Below are positions 17,097-25,640 of a stretch of 40,042 nt of DNA, one piece after another (position 1 is the first letter of the stretch; the number at the start of each line of letters is the position of its first letter). The stretch lies in contig NZ_BMRG01000001.1 in the NCBI RefSeq assembly GCF_014648515.1, positions 273,672 through 313,713 of the forward strand, read 5' to 3'. The notes under the pieces are model-generated. The model was not told where the DNA came from. It did no database searches and was given only the letters and a program-made list of their open reading frames with translations. Position numbers and translations under genes: made by a program. Source of the stretch: Saccharothrix coeruleofusca (GTDB taxonomy: Bacteria; Actinomycetota; Actinomycetes; Mycobacteriales; Pseudonocardiaceae).

Positions 17097-18065
17097 GTGG
17101 CTGGTAACTCCAAGCGCCGTGGCGCGATGCGCAACCCCGGTTCCAAGAAGGGCGCGATCGTCGGTTCCGGCGGGCAGAAGTCCAAGGGCCTGCAGGGCAA
17201 GGGGCCCACGCCCAAGGCCGCCGACCGGCCCAACCACCCCGCCTACCGCAAGGCCAAGGCGGTGGCCAAGGTCGAGCACGCGCGCCAGCAGCGCCGCAAG
17301 GCCGCCGAGAACGCGCCGGAGACCGTGGCCGGGCGCAACCCGGTGGTGGAGTGCCTGCGGGCGGGCATCCCGGCCACCGCGCTGTACGTGGCGCTGGGCA
17401 TCGACGCCGACGACCGGGTGGCCGAGGCGGTGCGGCTGGCGGCGGACCGGGGCATCTCCGTGCTGGAGGTGCAGCGGGGCGAGCTGGACCGGATCACCGG
17501 CGGTGCGGTGCACCAGGGCCTCGGCCTGCAGGTGCCGCCGTTCGAGTACACCGACCCGGCGGACCTGCTGGAGGTCGCCAACGAGTCGGGCAGGCCGCCG
17601 CTGTTCGTGGCGCTGGACGGGGTGACCGACCCGCGCAACCTGGGCGCGGTGGTCCGCTCGGCCGCGGCGTTCGGCGCGCACGGGGTGCTGCTGCCGCAGC
17701 GCCGGTCCGCGGGCATCACCGCGGTGGCGTGGCGGACCAGCGCGGGCACGGCGGCGAAGCTGCCCATCGCGGTGGCCACCAACCTGACCAGGCAGCTGCG
17801 GGAGTGGGCCGACGCCGGGCTGATGATCGTCGGGCTGGACGCCGACGGGACCGTGGACGTGGACGGGCTGGACCTGGCCACCGGGCCGCTGGTGGTGGTG
17901 GTCGGCTCGGAGGGCCGGGGGCTGTCGCGGCTGGTGCGGGAGACCTGCGACCAGACGGTGTCGATCCCGATGGCGCCGGGGGTGGAGTCGTTGAACGCCT
18001 CCGTGGCCGCGGGCGTGGTGCTGGCCGAGGTAGCGCGCAGGCGCAGGCTGGACGCGGCGGGCTGA
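17097..18065 (+). CDS. rlmB: 23S rRNA (guanosine-2'-O-)methyltransferase RlmB (SpoU family)
   Basis: 322 residues. The first 80 or so form a Lys/Arg/Gly-rich, probably disordered extension, followed by the substrate-binding domain ([10 protein letters not shown]...) and the SPOUT knot with motif 1 [12 protein letters not shown], motif 2 [10 protein letters not shown] and motif 3 [18 protein letters not shown]. It would methylate G2251 (E. coli numbering) in the peptidyl-transferase centre. GTG start 4 nt after the cysS stop implies one transcript. The basic tail is common in actinobacterial members and may help bind rRNA. Confidence 0.93.
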   Translation: MAGNSKRRGAMRNPGSKKGAIVGSGGQKSKGLQGKGPTPKAADRPNHPAYRKAKAVAKVEHARQQRRKAAENAPETVAGRNPVVECLRAGIPATALYVALGIDADDRVAEAVRLAADRGISVLEVQRGELDRITGGAVHQGLGLQVPPFEYTDPADLLEVANESGRPPLFVALDGVTDPRNLGAVVRSAAAFGAHGVLLPQRRSAGITAVAWRTSAGTAAKLPIAVATNLTRQLREWADAGLMIVGLDADGTVDVDGLDLATGPLVVVVGSEGRGLSRLVRETCDQTVSIPMAPGVESLNASVAAGVVLAEVARRRRLDAAG

Positions 18066-18108
18066 TCTCCGGGACATCGCGGGTGGCGGGCGGATAAGGT
18101 CACCCGCG

Positions 18109-19530
18109 ATGTCCTTCGCCACGCCCCTGTTCCTCTGGTTCTTCGTGCCGGTCGTGCTCGCGGCCGTCCTCGTCGCGCCCAGGACTCGGCGCAACGGCGT
18201 GGTGGCGGTCGCCAGCCTGTTCTTCTACGTCAGCGGGGCGGGCGGCACGACGCTGCTGCTGCTGGCCTGCATGGTGGTCAACTACCTGGCCGGGCTGCGG
18301 CTGGAGCCGGGCAGCCCGCGCGACCGGCGGGGCCTGCTGGTCGGCGTGATCGCGTTCGACCTGGGCGTGCTGCTGGTGTGGAAGTACCTGGGGTTCGCCA
18401 CCGAGCAGCTGCGCGCCATCGCGAGCGTGGTCGGCGCGGACCTGCCGGTGGTGCACCTGGCGCTGCCGATCGGCATCTCCTTCTACACCTTCCACCACAT
18501 CTCCTACGTGGTGGACGTCTACCGCGGTGAGCGCCCGGCGCTGCGCGAGCCGGTCGCGTTCGTCACCTACATCGCGATGTTCCCGCAGCTGGTGGCCGGG
18601 CCGATCGTGCGCTACCGGGAGATCGCCGACCAGCTGCCGCAGCCGCGCACGCACCGGCTCGACGACATCGCCGCGGGGTTCCCCCGGTTCGCGCTGGGCC
18701 TGTGCAAGAAGGTGATCATCGCCGACTCGCTGGCGCCGCTGGTGGACGCCTGCTTCGCCACGCCCGCGGACCAGATGACCACGGCGACCGCGTGGCTGGG
18801 CGCGATCGGCTACACCCTGCAGCTCTACTTCGACTTCTCCGGTTACTCGGACATGGCGATCGGGCTGGGCCGGATGCTGGGCTTCCGGCTGCCGGAGAAC
18901 TTCGCCCGGCCGTACTCGTCGGTGACCGTCACCGAGTTCTGGCGGCGCTGGCACATGTCGCTGTCGCGGTGGTTCCGCGACTACCTCTACATCCCGCTGG
19001 GTGGGAACCGGCACGGGGTCGCGCGGACCTACCGCAACCTCACGGTCGTTTTCGTGCTCACCGGTTTTTGGCACGGCGCGAACTGGACGTTTCTGGTGTG
19101 GGGTTTGTTCCACGGCGGGCTGCTGGTGCTGGAACGGCGGTTCGGCTGGAATTCGGCGCCCGCCGCGCGCGGCAGGCGCATTGCGCGCCGGGTCCTCACG
19201 ATGCTGCTCGTGGTGGTCGGCTGGGTGTTCTTCCGCGCGGCCGACCTCGGTTCCGCGCTGGTGATGATCGGGCACCTGTTCATTCCCGATTTCACCGGCC
19301 TGACCGAGGCCGTCGCCGCGGCGGCGACCAACCAGCGGGTGGTGCTGCTGCTGGTGGCGCTGGTCGTGGTGGTGCTGCCGGATCATCCGGTCACCGGCCC
19401 TTACCTGGAGGCGTCGCGGGACCGGGTGGCCGCCACGATCAGGGTGTCCTTGATGACGGTCGGGGTCGCCTACGCCGCGATCCTGGTCGCCAGCGGTACG
19501 TTCAGCCCGTTCCTGTACTACCAGTTCTGA
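18109..19530 (+). CDS. MBOAT-family O-acyltransferase (AlgI/DltB-like)
   Basis: 473 residues with about 10 or more membrane segments. Signatures: FYTFHHISYVVDVYRG, FPQLVAGPIVRY, FWRRWHMSLSRWFRDYLYIPLGGNR and the catalytic His in TGFWHGANWTFLVWG. These proteins pass acyl groups across the membrane to polysaccharides or other surface molecules. No AlgJ/PatB-like esterase partner is next to it, so its acceptor is unknown. ATG 18109 lies 8 nt after TAAGGT (18095-18100), suggesting a leaderless message separate from rlmB. Confidence 0.92.
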   Translation: MSFATPLFLWFFVPVVLAAVLVAPRTRRNGVVAVASLFFYVSGAGGTTLLLLACMVVNYLAGLRLEPGSPRDRRGLLVGVIAFDLGVLLVWKYLGFATEQLRAIASVVGADLPVVHLALPIGISFYTFHHISYVVDVYRGERPALREPVAFVTYIAMFPQLVAGPIVRYREIADQLPQPRTHRLDDIAAGFPRFALGLCKKVIIADSLAPLVDACFATPADQMTTATAWLGAIGYTLQLYFDFSGYSDMAIGLGRMLGFRLPENFARPYSSVTVTEFWRRWHMSLSRWFRDYLYIPLGGNRHGVARTYRNLTVVFVLTGFWHGANWTFLVWGLFHGGLLVLERRFGWNSAPAARGRRIARRVLTMLLVVVGWVFFRAADLGSALVMIGHLFIPDFTGLTEAVAAAATNQRVVLLLVALVVVVLPDHPVTGPYLEASRDRVAATIRVSLMTVGVAYAAILVASGTFSPFLYYQF

Positions 19531-19826
19531 CGATCGACGTTTCAGCGCGCCCAACAATTTCGAACGCGATCACCCAGGACTCAACGGTGTGGAACCCGCC
19601 TGCCCCGGACGGGCGGCCGGACCTGACGTAGGGTGGGCGGACATTGCTCGCGTCGGGTGACGCCACGGTCAACTGTCAAAGAATGGGAGCCCGTTTCCTC
19701 GACACTGTAACTACTTTATGTCACCAATGTCGTCCGTTTGGGTACCCACTGTGGCGGGACCAACATTGTGCAACCGGCAGCTTCTACCGTGCTAACCGAG
19801 GGAATTAATACTCGGGTGGGGGTAAC
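19531..19826. other. Gene-free stretch before the MFS leader ORF
   Basis: About 300 bp between the MBOAT and MFS genes with no gene that can be supported. It is A+T-richer in its second half and probably carries the promoter of the leader ORF and MFS gene. TACCGT (19785-19790) and TTAATA (around 19805) are candidate -10 elements, but none has a clear partner. Confidence 0.4.
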
Positions 19827-19868
19827 GTGACTCACTCATCGGAGTCGACCATCGCGGGGCGGACGTGA
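19827..19868 (+). CDS. 13-codon leader ORF overlapping the MFS start
   Basis: GTG at 19827 opens a 13-codon frame encoding MTHSSESTIAGRT and ending with TGA at 19866-19868. That stop overlaps the GTG start of the transporter (19865) as GTGA. GGTGGGGGT lies just upstream of the leader start, whereas the transporter itself has only a weak GGGGCGG. This is the arrangement of a translationally coupled leader peptide. The peptide has no recognised similarity, so the call rests on geometry alone. Confidence 0.5.
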   Translation: MTHSSESTIAGRT

Positions 19869-21094
19869 CCCCGCGTGGCACGCTGCGCGCCCTGGTCGGC
19901 AACCGCGAGTTCCGCGGCCTGTGGATCGGCTCGACGGTGTCCACCGCGGGCGACCAGCTCGCCGCCGTGGCGCTGTCGCTGCTGGTGTTCCAACGCACCG
20001 GCTCCCCCGCGTGGACCGCGCTGACCTGGTCGCTGACCCTGGTCCCGCCGCTGGTCGCGGGCCCACTGCTGGGCTGGGTCGCGGACCGGTTCCCGCGCCG
20101 CACGGTGATGATCCGCTGCGCCTGGCTGCAGGCCGCGCTGATGGCGCTGATGGCGCTGCCGGGGGTGCCGCTGTGGGTGATGATCGCGCTGCTGGTCGCG
20201 GTGCTGATGACCGCGTCGCCGTTCCTGGCCGCCCAGGAGGCCAGCCTGCCCTCGGTGCTGCCCGCCAAGCGCTACGACGACGGCGTGGCGCTGTTCGGCA
20301 CCTCGGTGGACGTGGCGCAGATGATCGGCCTGGCCGCGGCGGGCTTCGTGGTGACCTGGGCGGGCCCCAACGTGGCGCTGGCCGTGGACGCCGCCTCGTT
20401 CGTGCTGGTGGCGCTGCTGGTGCAGTTCTCCGTGCGGCACCGGCCCGCCGCCGCCCCGCGCGACCCGGCGCGGGAGCGGGCCGAGGTCGGGTCGGCGGGC
20501 GTGCTGCGGCTGCTGCTGACCGACCCGCGCCTGCGCACCCTGCTGTGGCTGCGGATGCTGGCCGGGCTGGCCATGGTCCCCGAGGGGCTGGCGGTGCCCC
20601 TGGCGGCGAGCCTGGACGCGGTCTGGGCGGTGGGGCTGATCCTGGCCATCGAGCCCGCGGCGAACGTGCTGGGCGTGGCCGTGCTGTTCCGGGTGGTGCG
20701 CAGCCCGGACAAGCGCGAGCGGCTGATGGGCCCGCTGGCCGTGCTGTCCCTGGCGCCGCTCGTGCTCTTCGCGCTGGACCCGAACCTGACCTGGACCATC
20801 GTGCTGCTGGTGGTCGCCGGGATGGCGGGGGCCTACCACACGCCCGCGCGCTCGGCCTGGATGCGCATCCTGCCCGACGCCTGCCGGGGTCGGGCGCACG
20901 GCATCGCGCGCACGGCGCTGCGCTCCAGCCAGGGCGGCGGCATGGCCCTGGCGGGCGCCGTGGCTCACGGCCTGGGCTCGGTCACCCTCACCATCGCGGG
21001 CGCGGGCGGCATAGGCTTGCTGCTGGCGGCCCAGGCGACCGTAGCCTGGAACCGGGCGCGCACCCGGACGGACCCGAACGCGATGATCACCTGA
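19865..21094 (+). CDS. MFS efflux transporter (MFS_3/EntS-like)
   Basis: 409 residues with about 12 membrane segments. The start (FRGLWIGSTVSTAGDQLAAVALSLLVF) and the loop GWVADRFPRRTVMI are typical of the MFS_3 group, which includes enterobactin and macrolide exporters. Other features are a DVAQMIGLAAAGFV segment in TM5 and the long central loop after TM6. No substrate can be assigned. The GTG start overlaps the stop of a 13-codon leader ORF, which suggests coupled or attenuated translation, a device used by several antibiotic efflux genes. Confidence 0.88.
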   Translation: MTPRGTLRALVGNREFRGLWIGSTVSTAGDQLAAVALSLLVFQRTGSPAWTALTWSLTLVPPLVAGPLLGWVADRFPRRTVMIRCAWLQAALMALMALPGVPLWVMIALLVAVLMTASPFLAAQEASLPSVLPAKRYDDGVALFGTSVDVAQMIGLAAAGFVVTWAGPNVALAVDAASFVLVALLVQFSVRHRPAAAPRDPARERAEVGSAGVLRLLLTDPRLRTLLWLRMLAGLAMVPEGLAVPLAASLDAVWAVGLILAIEPAANVLGVAVLFRVVRSPDKRERLMGPLAVLSLAPLVLFALDPNLTWTIVLLVVAGMAGAYHTPARSAWMRILPDACRGRAHGIARTALRSSQGGGMALAGAVAHGLGSVTLTIAGAGGIGLLLAAQATVAWNRARTRTDPNAMIT

Positions 21095-21323
21095 AACGGA
21101 CTCATCATGAGCGACGATTGTCATGACGAGACCTCGTGTGCGCACCGCAAGAGGTCCGGTACGGAGAGTGAGAGCACAGGCTCCGGGAGAGCGATGAGAT
21201 CACCAGTCGCGGTTACGCATGGCGGACACTCCTTTACGCACTGCTGGGCTGGTGAAGGGGGGCGAACGGCCGGGACCGCGGGGGCTGGTCGTGGTGCGTC
21301 GTCGGCGTGAAGTCTAAGGGGAC
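21095..21323. other. Leader region before the GGDEF gene
   Basis: No gene is supported. A 67-codon plus frame from 21107 has no recognisable feature and an odd composition. The stretch contains purine-rich runs that could fold, but no known riboswitch consensus was recognised. AAGGGG at 21317-21322 serves as ribosome binding site for the next gene. Confidence 0.35.
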
Positions 21324-22784
21324 GTGGTGAAGGGAAGTTTGCCTGATCGGGAGCCGCCTGCGACAGTCGGGCGGCGACCGACGCGCACCTGGGAACTCTG
21401 GTCCCTGCGCCGGGCCGCGGTTGGTTACATCCTTTCCGTTGAATTCGCGGTGGTCGCCGCGGCTATTGGGCTGCTGACCACGGTCGGCTCAACCACCGCC
21501 ACCGAGTGGTTCCGTTTCGGCGCGCTCATCCTGGCGATCACGGTTCACCTCACCATCGTGCGACGGGCCGAGGAATCGCGGCGCAACGAATCGACCGGCC
21601 CGTACTTCGACCTGACCTCGGTGTGGACGCTGGCCGCGGCCATCGCGCTGCCGGGCGGGCTGGCGGTGCTCACCGTGGTGTGGATGCGCCTGGTCCTCAA
21701 ACCCATCGCGCGGCGGCAGCCCTACCGGTTCGTGTTCGGCTCGGCCAACATCCTGGCCGCCACCCTGCTGTCCTGGGCCGCGCTGCACCTGACCGGCTCC
21801 GCCCCCGGCGTGACCGGGCACGCGCTGTCCGACCTGGGCCTGGTGCTGGAGCTGGTGCTGGTCGCGGTGCTGTACTGGTCGGTCCAGGTCGTGCTGATGT
21901 CCGGCGTGCTCAAGATCGTCAACCCGGCCACCCGGCCCGCCGAGCTGATCGGCTCGCGCAGCGACAACATGCTGGAGGCGACCACGCTGGGCGTGGGCGC
22001 CATGCTCGGCGTGCTCACCACCACCCACTGGGTGGGCCCGCTGCTGCTGGTCATCCCGGTGATCCTGGTCAACGCGCTGCTCTACCACGCCTCCGAGCGG
22101 CAGGCCCACCTGGAGCGGCTGCTCGCCGAGCAGCGCCAGGCCCACCTGCAGCTGACCAAGGACGCGCACACCGACTTCCGCACCGGCCTGCTCAACACCA
22201 CCGGCCTCAACGAGTACGCGAGCCGGATCGCCGAGCGCTGCCGGGTGGACGGCAGGCCGGTGACCGTGCTGGCCATCGACCTGGACCACTTCAAGCGGAT
22301 CAACGACACCTGGGGCCACCCGGCGGGCAACGCGGTGCTCGCCGAGGTCGGCCGCATCCTGCGGGAGAAGCTGCGGCCGGGCGACGTGGCCGGGCGCGAC
22401 GGCGGCGAGGAGTTCGTCGTGGTGCTGGCCGAGACGCCGCTGTCGCAGGGCATCGCCATCGCCGAGCGGGTGCGCGAGGCCATCGGCGCGATGACCGTGG
22501 AGACCACCGACAAGCACCGCAACACGGTGACCCTGCTGGGGCGCAACCTGCCGCACGACGAGGAGACCGCGGAGTTCCGGGCCATCTCCGCGTCGATCGG
22601 CGTGGCGGTGCTCCAGGCGGGCGTGGACAGCCTGCTCACCGCCCAGCACAGCGCCGACGCGGCGCTCTACGCGGCCAAGGAGAACGGGCGCAACCAGGTG
22701 CGCGTGGCGGGCATCGACATCCACGCCGGGCGGCGGCTGCCCCTGCCGCGCGCCGACGAGCCGGAAGTGACCCGCTCGGCCTGA
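21324..22784 (+). CDS. Membrane diguanylate cyclase (GGDEF domain)
   Basis: 486 residues. The first 255 hold about six membrane segments of an unnamed sensor region. A short coiled linker (ASERQAHLERLLAEQRQAH) follows, then a GGDEF domain from about 280. The active-site loop is GGEEF at 360-364, an accepted variant, and the upstream LDHFKRINDTWGHPAGN segment that binds metal and GTP is intact. RPGD at 351-354, five residues before GGEEF, is the inhibitory I-site (RxxD). It should therefore make cyclic di-GMP under product control. There is no EAL domain. About 20 residues are inserted before SIGVAVL. Two GTG codons in a row (21324, 21327) can start it. Confidence 0.93.
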   Translation: MVKGSLPDREPPATVGRRPTRTWELWSLRRAAVGYILSVEFAVVAAAIGLLTTVGSTTATEWFRFGALILAITVHLTIVRRAEESRRNESTGPYFDLTSVWTLAAAIALPGGLAVLTVVWMRLVLKPIARRQPYRFVFGSANILAATLLSWAALHLTGSAPGVTGHALSDLGLVLELVLVAVLYWSVQVVLMSGVLKIVNPATRPAELIGSRSDNMLEATTLGVGAMLGVLTTTHWVGPLLLVIPVILVNALLYHASERQAHLERLLAEQRQAHLQLTKDAHTDFRTGLLNTTGLNEYASRIAERCRVDGRPVTVLAIDLDHFKRINDTWGHPAGNAVLAEVGRILREKLRPGDVAGRDGGEEFVVVLAETPLSQGIAIAERVREAIGAMTVETTDKHRNTVTLLGRNLPHDEETAEFRAISASIGVAVLQAGVDSLLTAQHSADAALYAAKENGRNQVRVAGIDIHAGRRLPLPRADEPEVTRSA

Positions 22785-22806
22785 CCCGGCGCCCGGTCCC
22801 GTGATC

Positions 22807-22853
22807 GGGGCCCGCGCGCGCCGGGGCGCGCGGCGTGCCCCGGCGGGGGCCCC
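22807..22853. terminator. GC-rich terminator after the GGDEF gene
   Basis: CCGCGCGC at 22812-22819 pairs with GCGCGCGG at 22826-22833, and an outer GGGGCCC at 22807-22813 can alternatively pair with 22846-22853. It lies between the convergent GGDEF and metal-transport genes. Confidence 0.6.
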
Positions 22854-22946
22854 ACCGCGTGCCACCAGGCACGACCTGCGAGTCATGGGCGCTCACTTCG
22901 GCGCGGGACGTTCAGGCGCCTCGTGGGTACCCGGCGCGGCCGAGCG

Positions 22947-23777
22947 CTAAACCACCCGATTCCGCGAACGCCCGACGACGCGGCACACCACGTAGATGGC
23001 GAACGAGATCGCCGTGACGAACGCGCTCACCGGCACCCCCGGCGCCAGCGACAGCACGATCCCGCCCAGCACCGCCACCTCGGCGAACGCCACGGCCAGC
23101 AGGGTGGCGCGCAGCGGGCTGGCGGTGACCCGCGCCGCCGCCGCGGCGGGCGTGATCATCAGCGACAGCACCAGCAGCGCGCCGACCACCTGCACGCCCA
23201 GCGCCGTGGCCATCCCGACCAGCACCGCGAACACCCAGTTCAGGGTGCGCGTGGGCACGCCGCGGGCCAGCGCGACGTCCGGGTCCACGCTGGCGAACAG
23301 CAGCGGTCGGTACAGCAGCGCCATGGCCACCAGCACCACCACCGCGCACGCGATGAGCACCCACAGGTCGGTGGGCTGGATGCCGATGGGCTGGCCGACC
23401 AGCAGGCCCATCTTGTTCGCCGCGCGGCCGGGGTACAGCCACAGGAACAGCACGCCCAGGCCCAGGCCGAACGCCAGCACCGCGCCGATCACCGAGTCGC
23501 GCTCGGTGTCGCGCCGCCCCAGCAGGCCCAGCAGCAGCGCGGCGAGCACCGCGCCCAGCACCGCGCCGTAGCCGACGCCCACGCCCAGCAGCAGCGCCGC
23601 CGCGCCGCCGGTGAACGCCAGCTCGCTGGTGCCGTGCACCGCGAAGGACATCTTGCGGGTCACCACCAGCGGGCCCACCACGCCCGCCACCAGGCCCAGC
23701 ACGGCCGCGGCGACCAGGGCGCGCTGGACGATGTCCAGCGCCAGCAGGTCCGCCGTCTCGGCCAGGTCGAACAGCAT
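22947..23777 (-). CDS. znuB: Zn/Mn-type ABC transporter permease
   Basis: 276 residues with about eight membrane segments (ABC-3 family). Typical parts are VVTRKMSFAVHGTSELAFTGGAAALLLG near the N terminus, FASVDPDVALARGVP in the middle and VVGALLVLSLMITPAAAA with LATD-like helices afterwards. It would form the channel of a high-affinity divalent-metal importer. The ATG at 23777 overlaps the TGA of the ATPase gene by one base (TGATG), so the two are translationally coupled. Length is normal. Confidence 0.92.
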   Translation of the reverse strand: MLFDLAETADLLALDIVQRALVAAAVLGLVAGVVGPLVVTRKMSFAVHGTSELAFTGGAAALLLGVGVGYGAVLGAVLAALLLGLLGRRDTERDSVIGAVLAFGLGLGVLFLWLYPGRAANKMGLLVGQPIGIQPTDLWVLIACAVVVLVAMALLYRPLLFASVDPDVALARGVPTRTLNWVFAVLVGMATALGVQVVGALLVLSLMITPAAAAARVTASPLRATLLAVAFAEVAVLGGIVLSLAPGVPVSAFVTAISFAIYVVCRVVGRSRNRVV

Positions 23778-24619
23778 CAGGCGTCCTCCGCCACGTGGTG
23801 GGCCTGGTCCTCGCACACGCCCTGGGCGCCGACCACGTGGATCTGGCCGCGCACCCGGACCACCTCGACGGTCGTGCGGTACAGCTCGGACAGCGTCGCC
23901 GAGGTCATCACCTCGGCGGGCGTGCCCACCCGGAAGCGGCCGTCGACCAGGTAGAGCACCCGGTCGACCAGCGGCAGCACGGGGTTGATCTCGTGGGTGA
24001 CGAACAGCACCGCGGTGTCCGCGGCGCGCCGCCGGGCGTCGATCAGGTCGCTGACCACCCGCTGGTGGGCCAGGTCCAGCGACAGCAGCGGCTCGTCGCA
24101 CAGCAGCACGTCCGGGTCGCCGACGAGGGCCTGGGCCACCCGCAGCCGCTGCTGCTCGCCGCCGGAGAGCAGGCCGGCGGGGGTGTCGGCGTACTCGGTG
24201 GCGCCGACCGACGCCAGCGCCTCGGCGACCCGCTCCCGGCGCCGCGCGCGCCCGCGCAGGCCCAGCCCCCAGCGGTGCCCGTCCAGGCCGAGGCCGACCA
24301 GGTCGCGGCCGCGCAGCGTCAGCGCCGGGTCCAGCGCGCGCTGCTGCGGGATGTAGCCGATGCGCCGGTTGCCCCGGCCGGGTGGGGCGCCCGCGACCTC
24401 GACGGTGCCCCCGGACAGCGGCTGCAGGCCCAGCAGCACCCGCATCAGGCTGGTCTTGCCCGATCCGTTGGGGCCCAGCACGGCCAGGAACTCCCCCGGC
24501 CGCACGTCCAGGTCCAGCTCGTCCCACAGGACCCGGTCGCCGTAGGCCAGGCGGGCGCCGCGCAGCGAGACCGCCCCCTGCCGGGTGGGGCGGTCCGCCG
24601 CGGAGATCTGAGCTGTCAT
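23777..24619 (-). CDS. znuC: Zn/Mn-type ABC transporter ATPase
   Basis: 280 residues. Walker A is GPNGSGKT at 49-56, the Q-loop is in GYIPQQRALDP, the signature is LSGGEQQRLR, Walker B is DVLLCDEPL and the switch His lies in FVTHEINPV. GRGNRRIGYIPQ is typical of the metal-importing (ZnuC/MntB) group. The start ATG overlaps the stop of the binding-protein gene (ATGA), and its own stop overlaps the permease start. The C-terminal extension of about 40 residues contains Cys and His residues (GVCEDQAHHVAEDA) that could bind metal, which is inference. Confidence 0.93.
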   Translation of the reverse strand: MTAQISAADRPTRQGAVSLRGARLAYGDRVLWDELDLDVRPGEFLAVLGPNGSGKTSLMRVLLGLQPLSGGTVEVAGAPPGRGNRRIGYIPQQRALDPALTLRGRDLVGLGLDGHRWGLGLRGRARRRERVAEALASVGATEYADTPAGLLSGGEQQRLRVAQALVGDPDVLLCDEPLLSLDLAHQRVVSDLIDARRRAADTAVLFVTHEINPVLPLVDRVLYLVDGRFRVGTPAEVMTSATLSELYRTTVEVVRVRGQIHVVGAQGVCEDQAHHVAEDA

Positions 24620-25491
24620 TTCGTCCCGAGCGCGGCGGTCAGCTCGTCAACCTGCTTCGTCATCCACTCAACGTAACCCGGAACGCCCTCGGGCAGCGTC
24701 TCGGTCATCCCCACCACGGGGATGCCGACCTCGCCCGCCTTGGCCACCAGCTGCCCGGTCACCGTGCTCTCGGTCTGGGTGTTGTTGATCAGCGCGGCGA
24801 CCTGCTTGGTGGCGACCAGGTCGGTGGTGGCGGAGAGGGCGGCCACCGGCACGTCGGTCTCCTCCTCGATGGCCTCGGTGAACTCCGCGGGCGTCACGTC
24901 CTCGACCCCGGCGGCCTCCAGCAGGTAGGCGGGCACCGGCTCGGTGACCACGACCTTGGCGGGCTTGATCCGGCCGAGCGCGTCCTCGACGCCGTCGAGC
25001 CGCTCGCCGAAGGCCTTGGCGTTGGCGGTGAAGGTGTCCTTCTTGTCGGCGGCCAGCCCGCCCAGCTCCTCGGCGACCTTGTCGGCGACCTTGCGCACGG
25101 TGGGCAGGTCGTACCAGACGTGCTCGTTGTCGCTCTTGCCGGACAGCTCGAAGGCGTCGATCCGCTTGACCTGCTTGCCGGAGTCGTCGACGAGCTTGGC
25201 GAGGAAGTCGTCGTAGCCGCCGCCGTTGCCCAGGACCAGGTCGGCCTCGGCGACCGCGGCCACGTCGGCGGGGGCGCTCTCGAACGAGTGCGGGTCGGCG
25301 GAGGGGTCGTCGATGATCGAGCGGACCTCGACGGCGTCGCCGCCGACCGCGCGGGCCACGCTGCCCCACACGTTGGTGGAGGCCACGACGTGCAGCCGGT
25401 CGCTGTCGGCGGCGGGGGTGGGCTCACCACCGCCGCAGGCGGTCAGGCTCAGCACCGCGGCGGCACCGAGCAGCGTGTTGCGGACGGTCAT
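24616..25491 (-). CDS. znuA: Zn/Mn-type ABC transporter substrate-binding lipoprotein
   Basis: 291 residues. A lipoprotein signal ends in LTAC with C19. The fold is the cluster A-I (TroA/PsaA/ZnuA) type: NVWGSVARAVGGD, DPHSFESAPADV and a long backbone helix. Likely metal ligands are H68, H124, E184 (in VVTEPVPAYL) and E264 (in GMTETLPEG). A Glu as third ligand recalls PsaA-type manganese binders more than ZnuA, in which it is His. No His-rich loop is present. The gene name is therefore by system, and the metal is open. It is the first gene of the three-gene operon. A possible operator lies at 25525-25545. Confidence 0.9.
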   Translation of the reverse strand: MTVRNTLLGAAAVLSLTACGGGEPTPAADSDRLHVVASTNVWGSVARAVGGDAVEVRSIIDDPSADPHSFESAPADVAAVAEADLVLGNGGGYDDFLAKLVDDSGKQVKRIDAFELSGKSDNEHVWYDLPTVRKVADKVAEELGGLAADKKDTFTANAKAFGERLDGVEDALGRIKPAKVVVTEPVPAYLLEAAGVEDVTPAEFTEAIEEETDVPVAALSATTDLVATKQVAALINNTQTESTVTGQLVAKAGEVGIPVVGMTETLPEGVPGYVEWMTKQVDELTAALGTK

Positions 25492-25524
25492 CGGGAACTC
25501 CTCGACAGGGCGACGGCGGGGGAA

Positions 25525-25550
25525 TGGAAACCGTTGTCGAGTTCAGTTTA
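25525..25550 (-). promoter_or_regulatory. Promoter and possible Zur-type operator of the metal importer
   Basis: On the minus strand TAAACT (25550-25545) fits a -10 element, and directly downstream lies a 21-bp imperfect dyad (25525-25545) that begins TGAACTCG and ends GGTTTCCA. Its ends TG-N1-A and T-N1-CA are symmetric, with partial resemblance to actinobacterial Zur boxes. A site covering the transcription start would allow metal-dependent repression. The match is imperfect and the regulator is not in the window. Confidence 0.35.
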
Positions 25551-25596
25551 GAACCCTCCGCCACCGAACCGTCCACCGACCGGGCTAAGAACACAC

Positions 25597-25626
25597 CAGG
25601 GCCACCCCCGAACGGGGGTGGCCCTG
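25597..25626. terminator. Terminator of the msiK-like gene
   Basis: CAGGGCCACCCCC at 25597-25609 pairs over 13 bp with 25614-25626 around a GAAC tetraloop, 14 nt after the stop codon of the minus-strand ATPase gene. Confidence 0.88.
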
Positions 25627-25640
25627 ATCGTCTGAACCGG

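Noticed and set aside
21107-21310. 67-codon frame between the MFS and GGDEF genes
   Set aside because: Low-complexity Gly/Ser/Arg-rich product without recognisable features or ribosome binding site; more likely leader sequence.
21180-21323. Possible c-di-GMP or c-di-AMP riboswitch before the GGDEF gene
   Set aside because: Purine-rich segments suggested structure, but neither the GEMM core nor the ydaO consensus could be matched.
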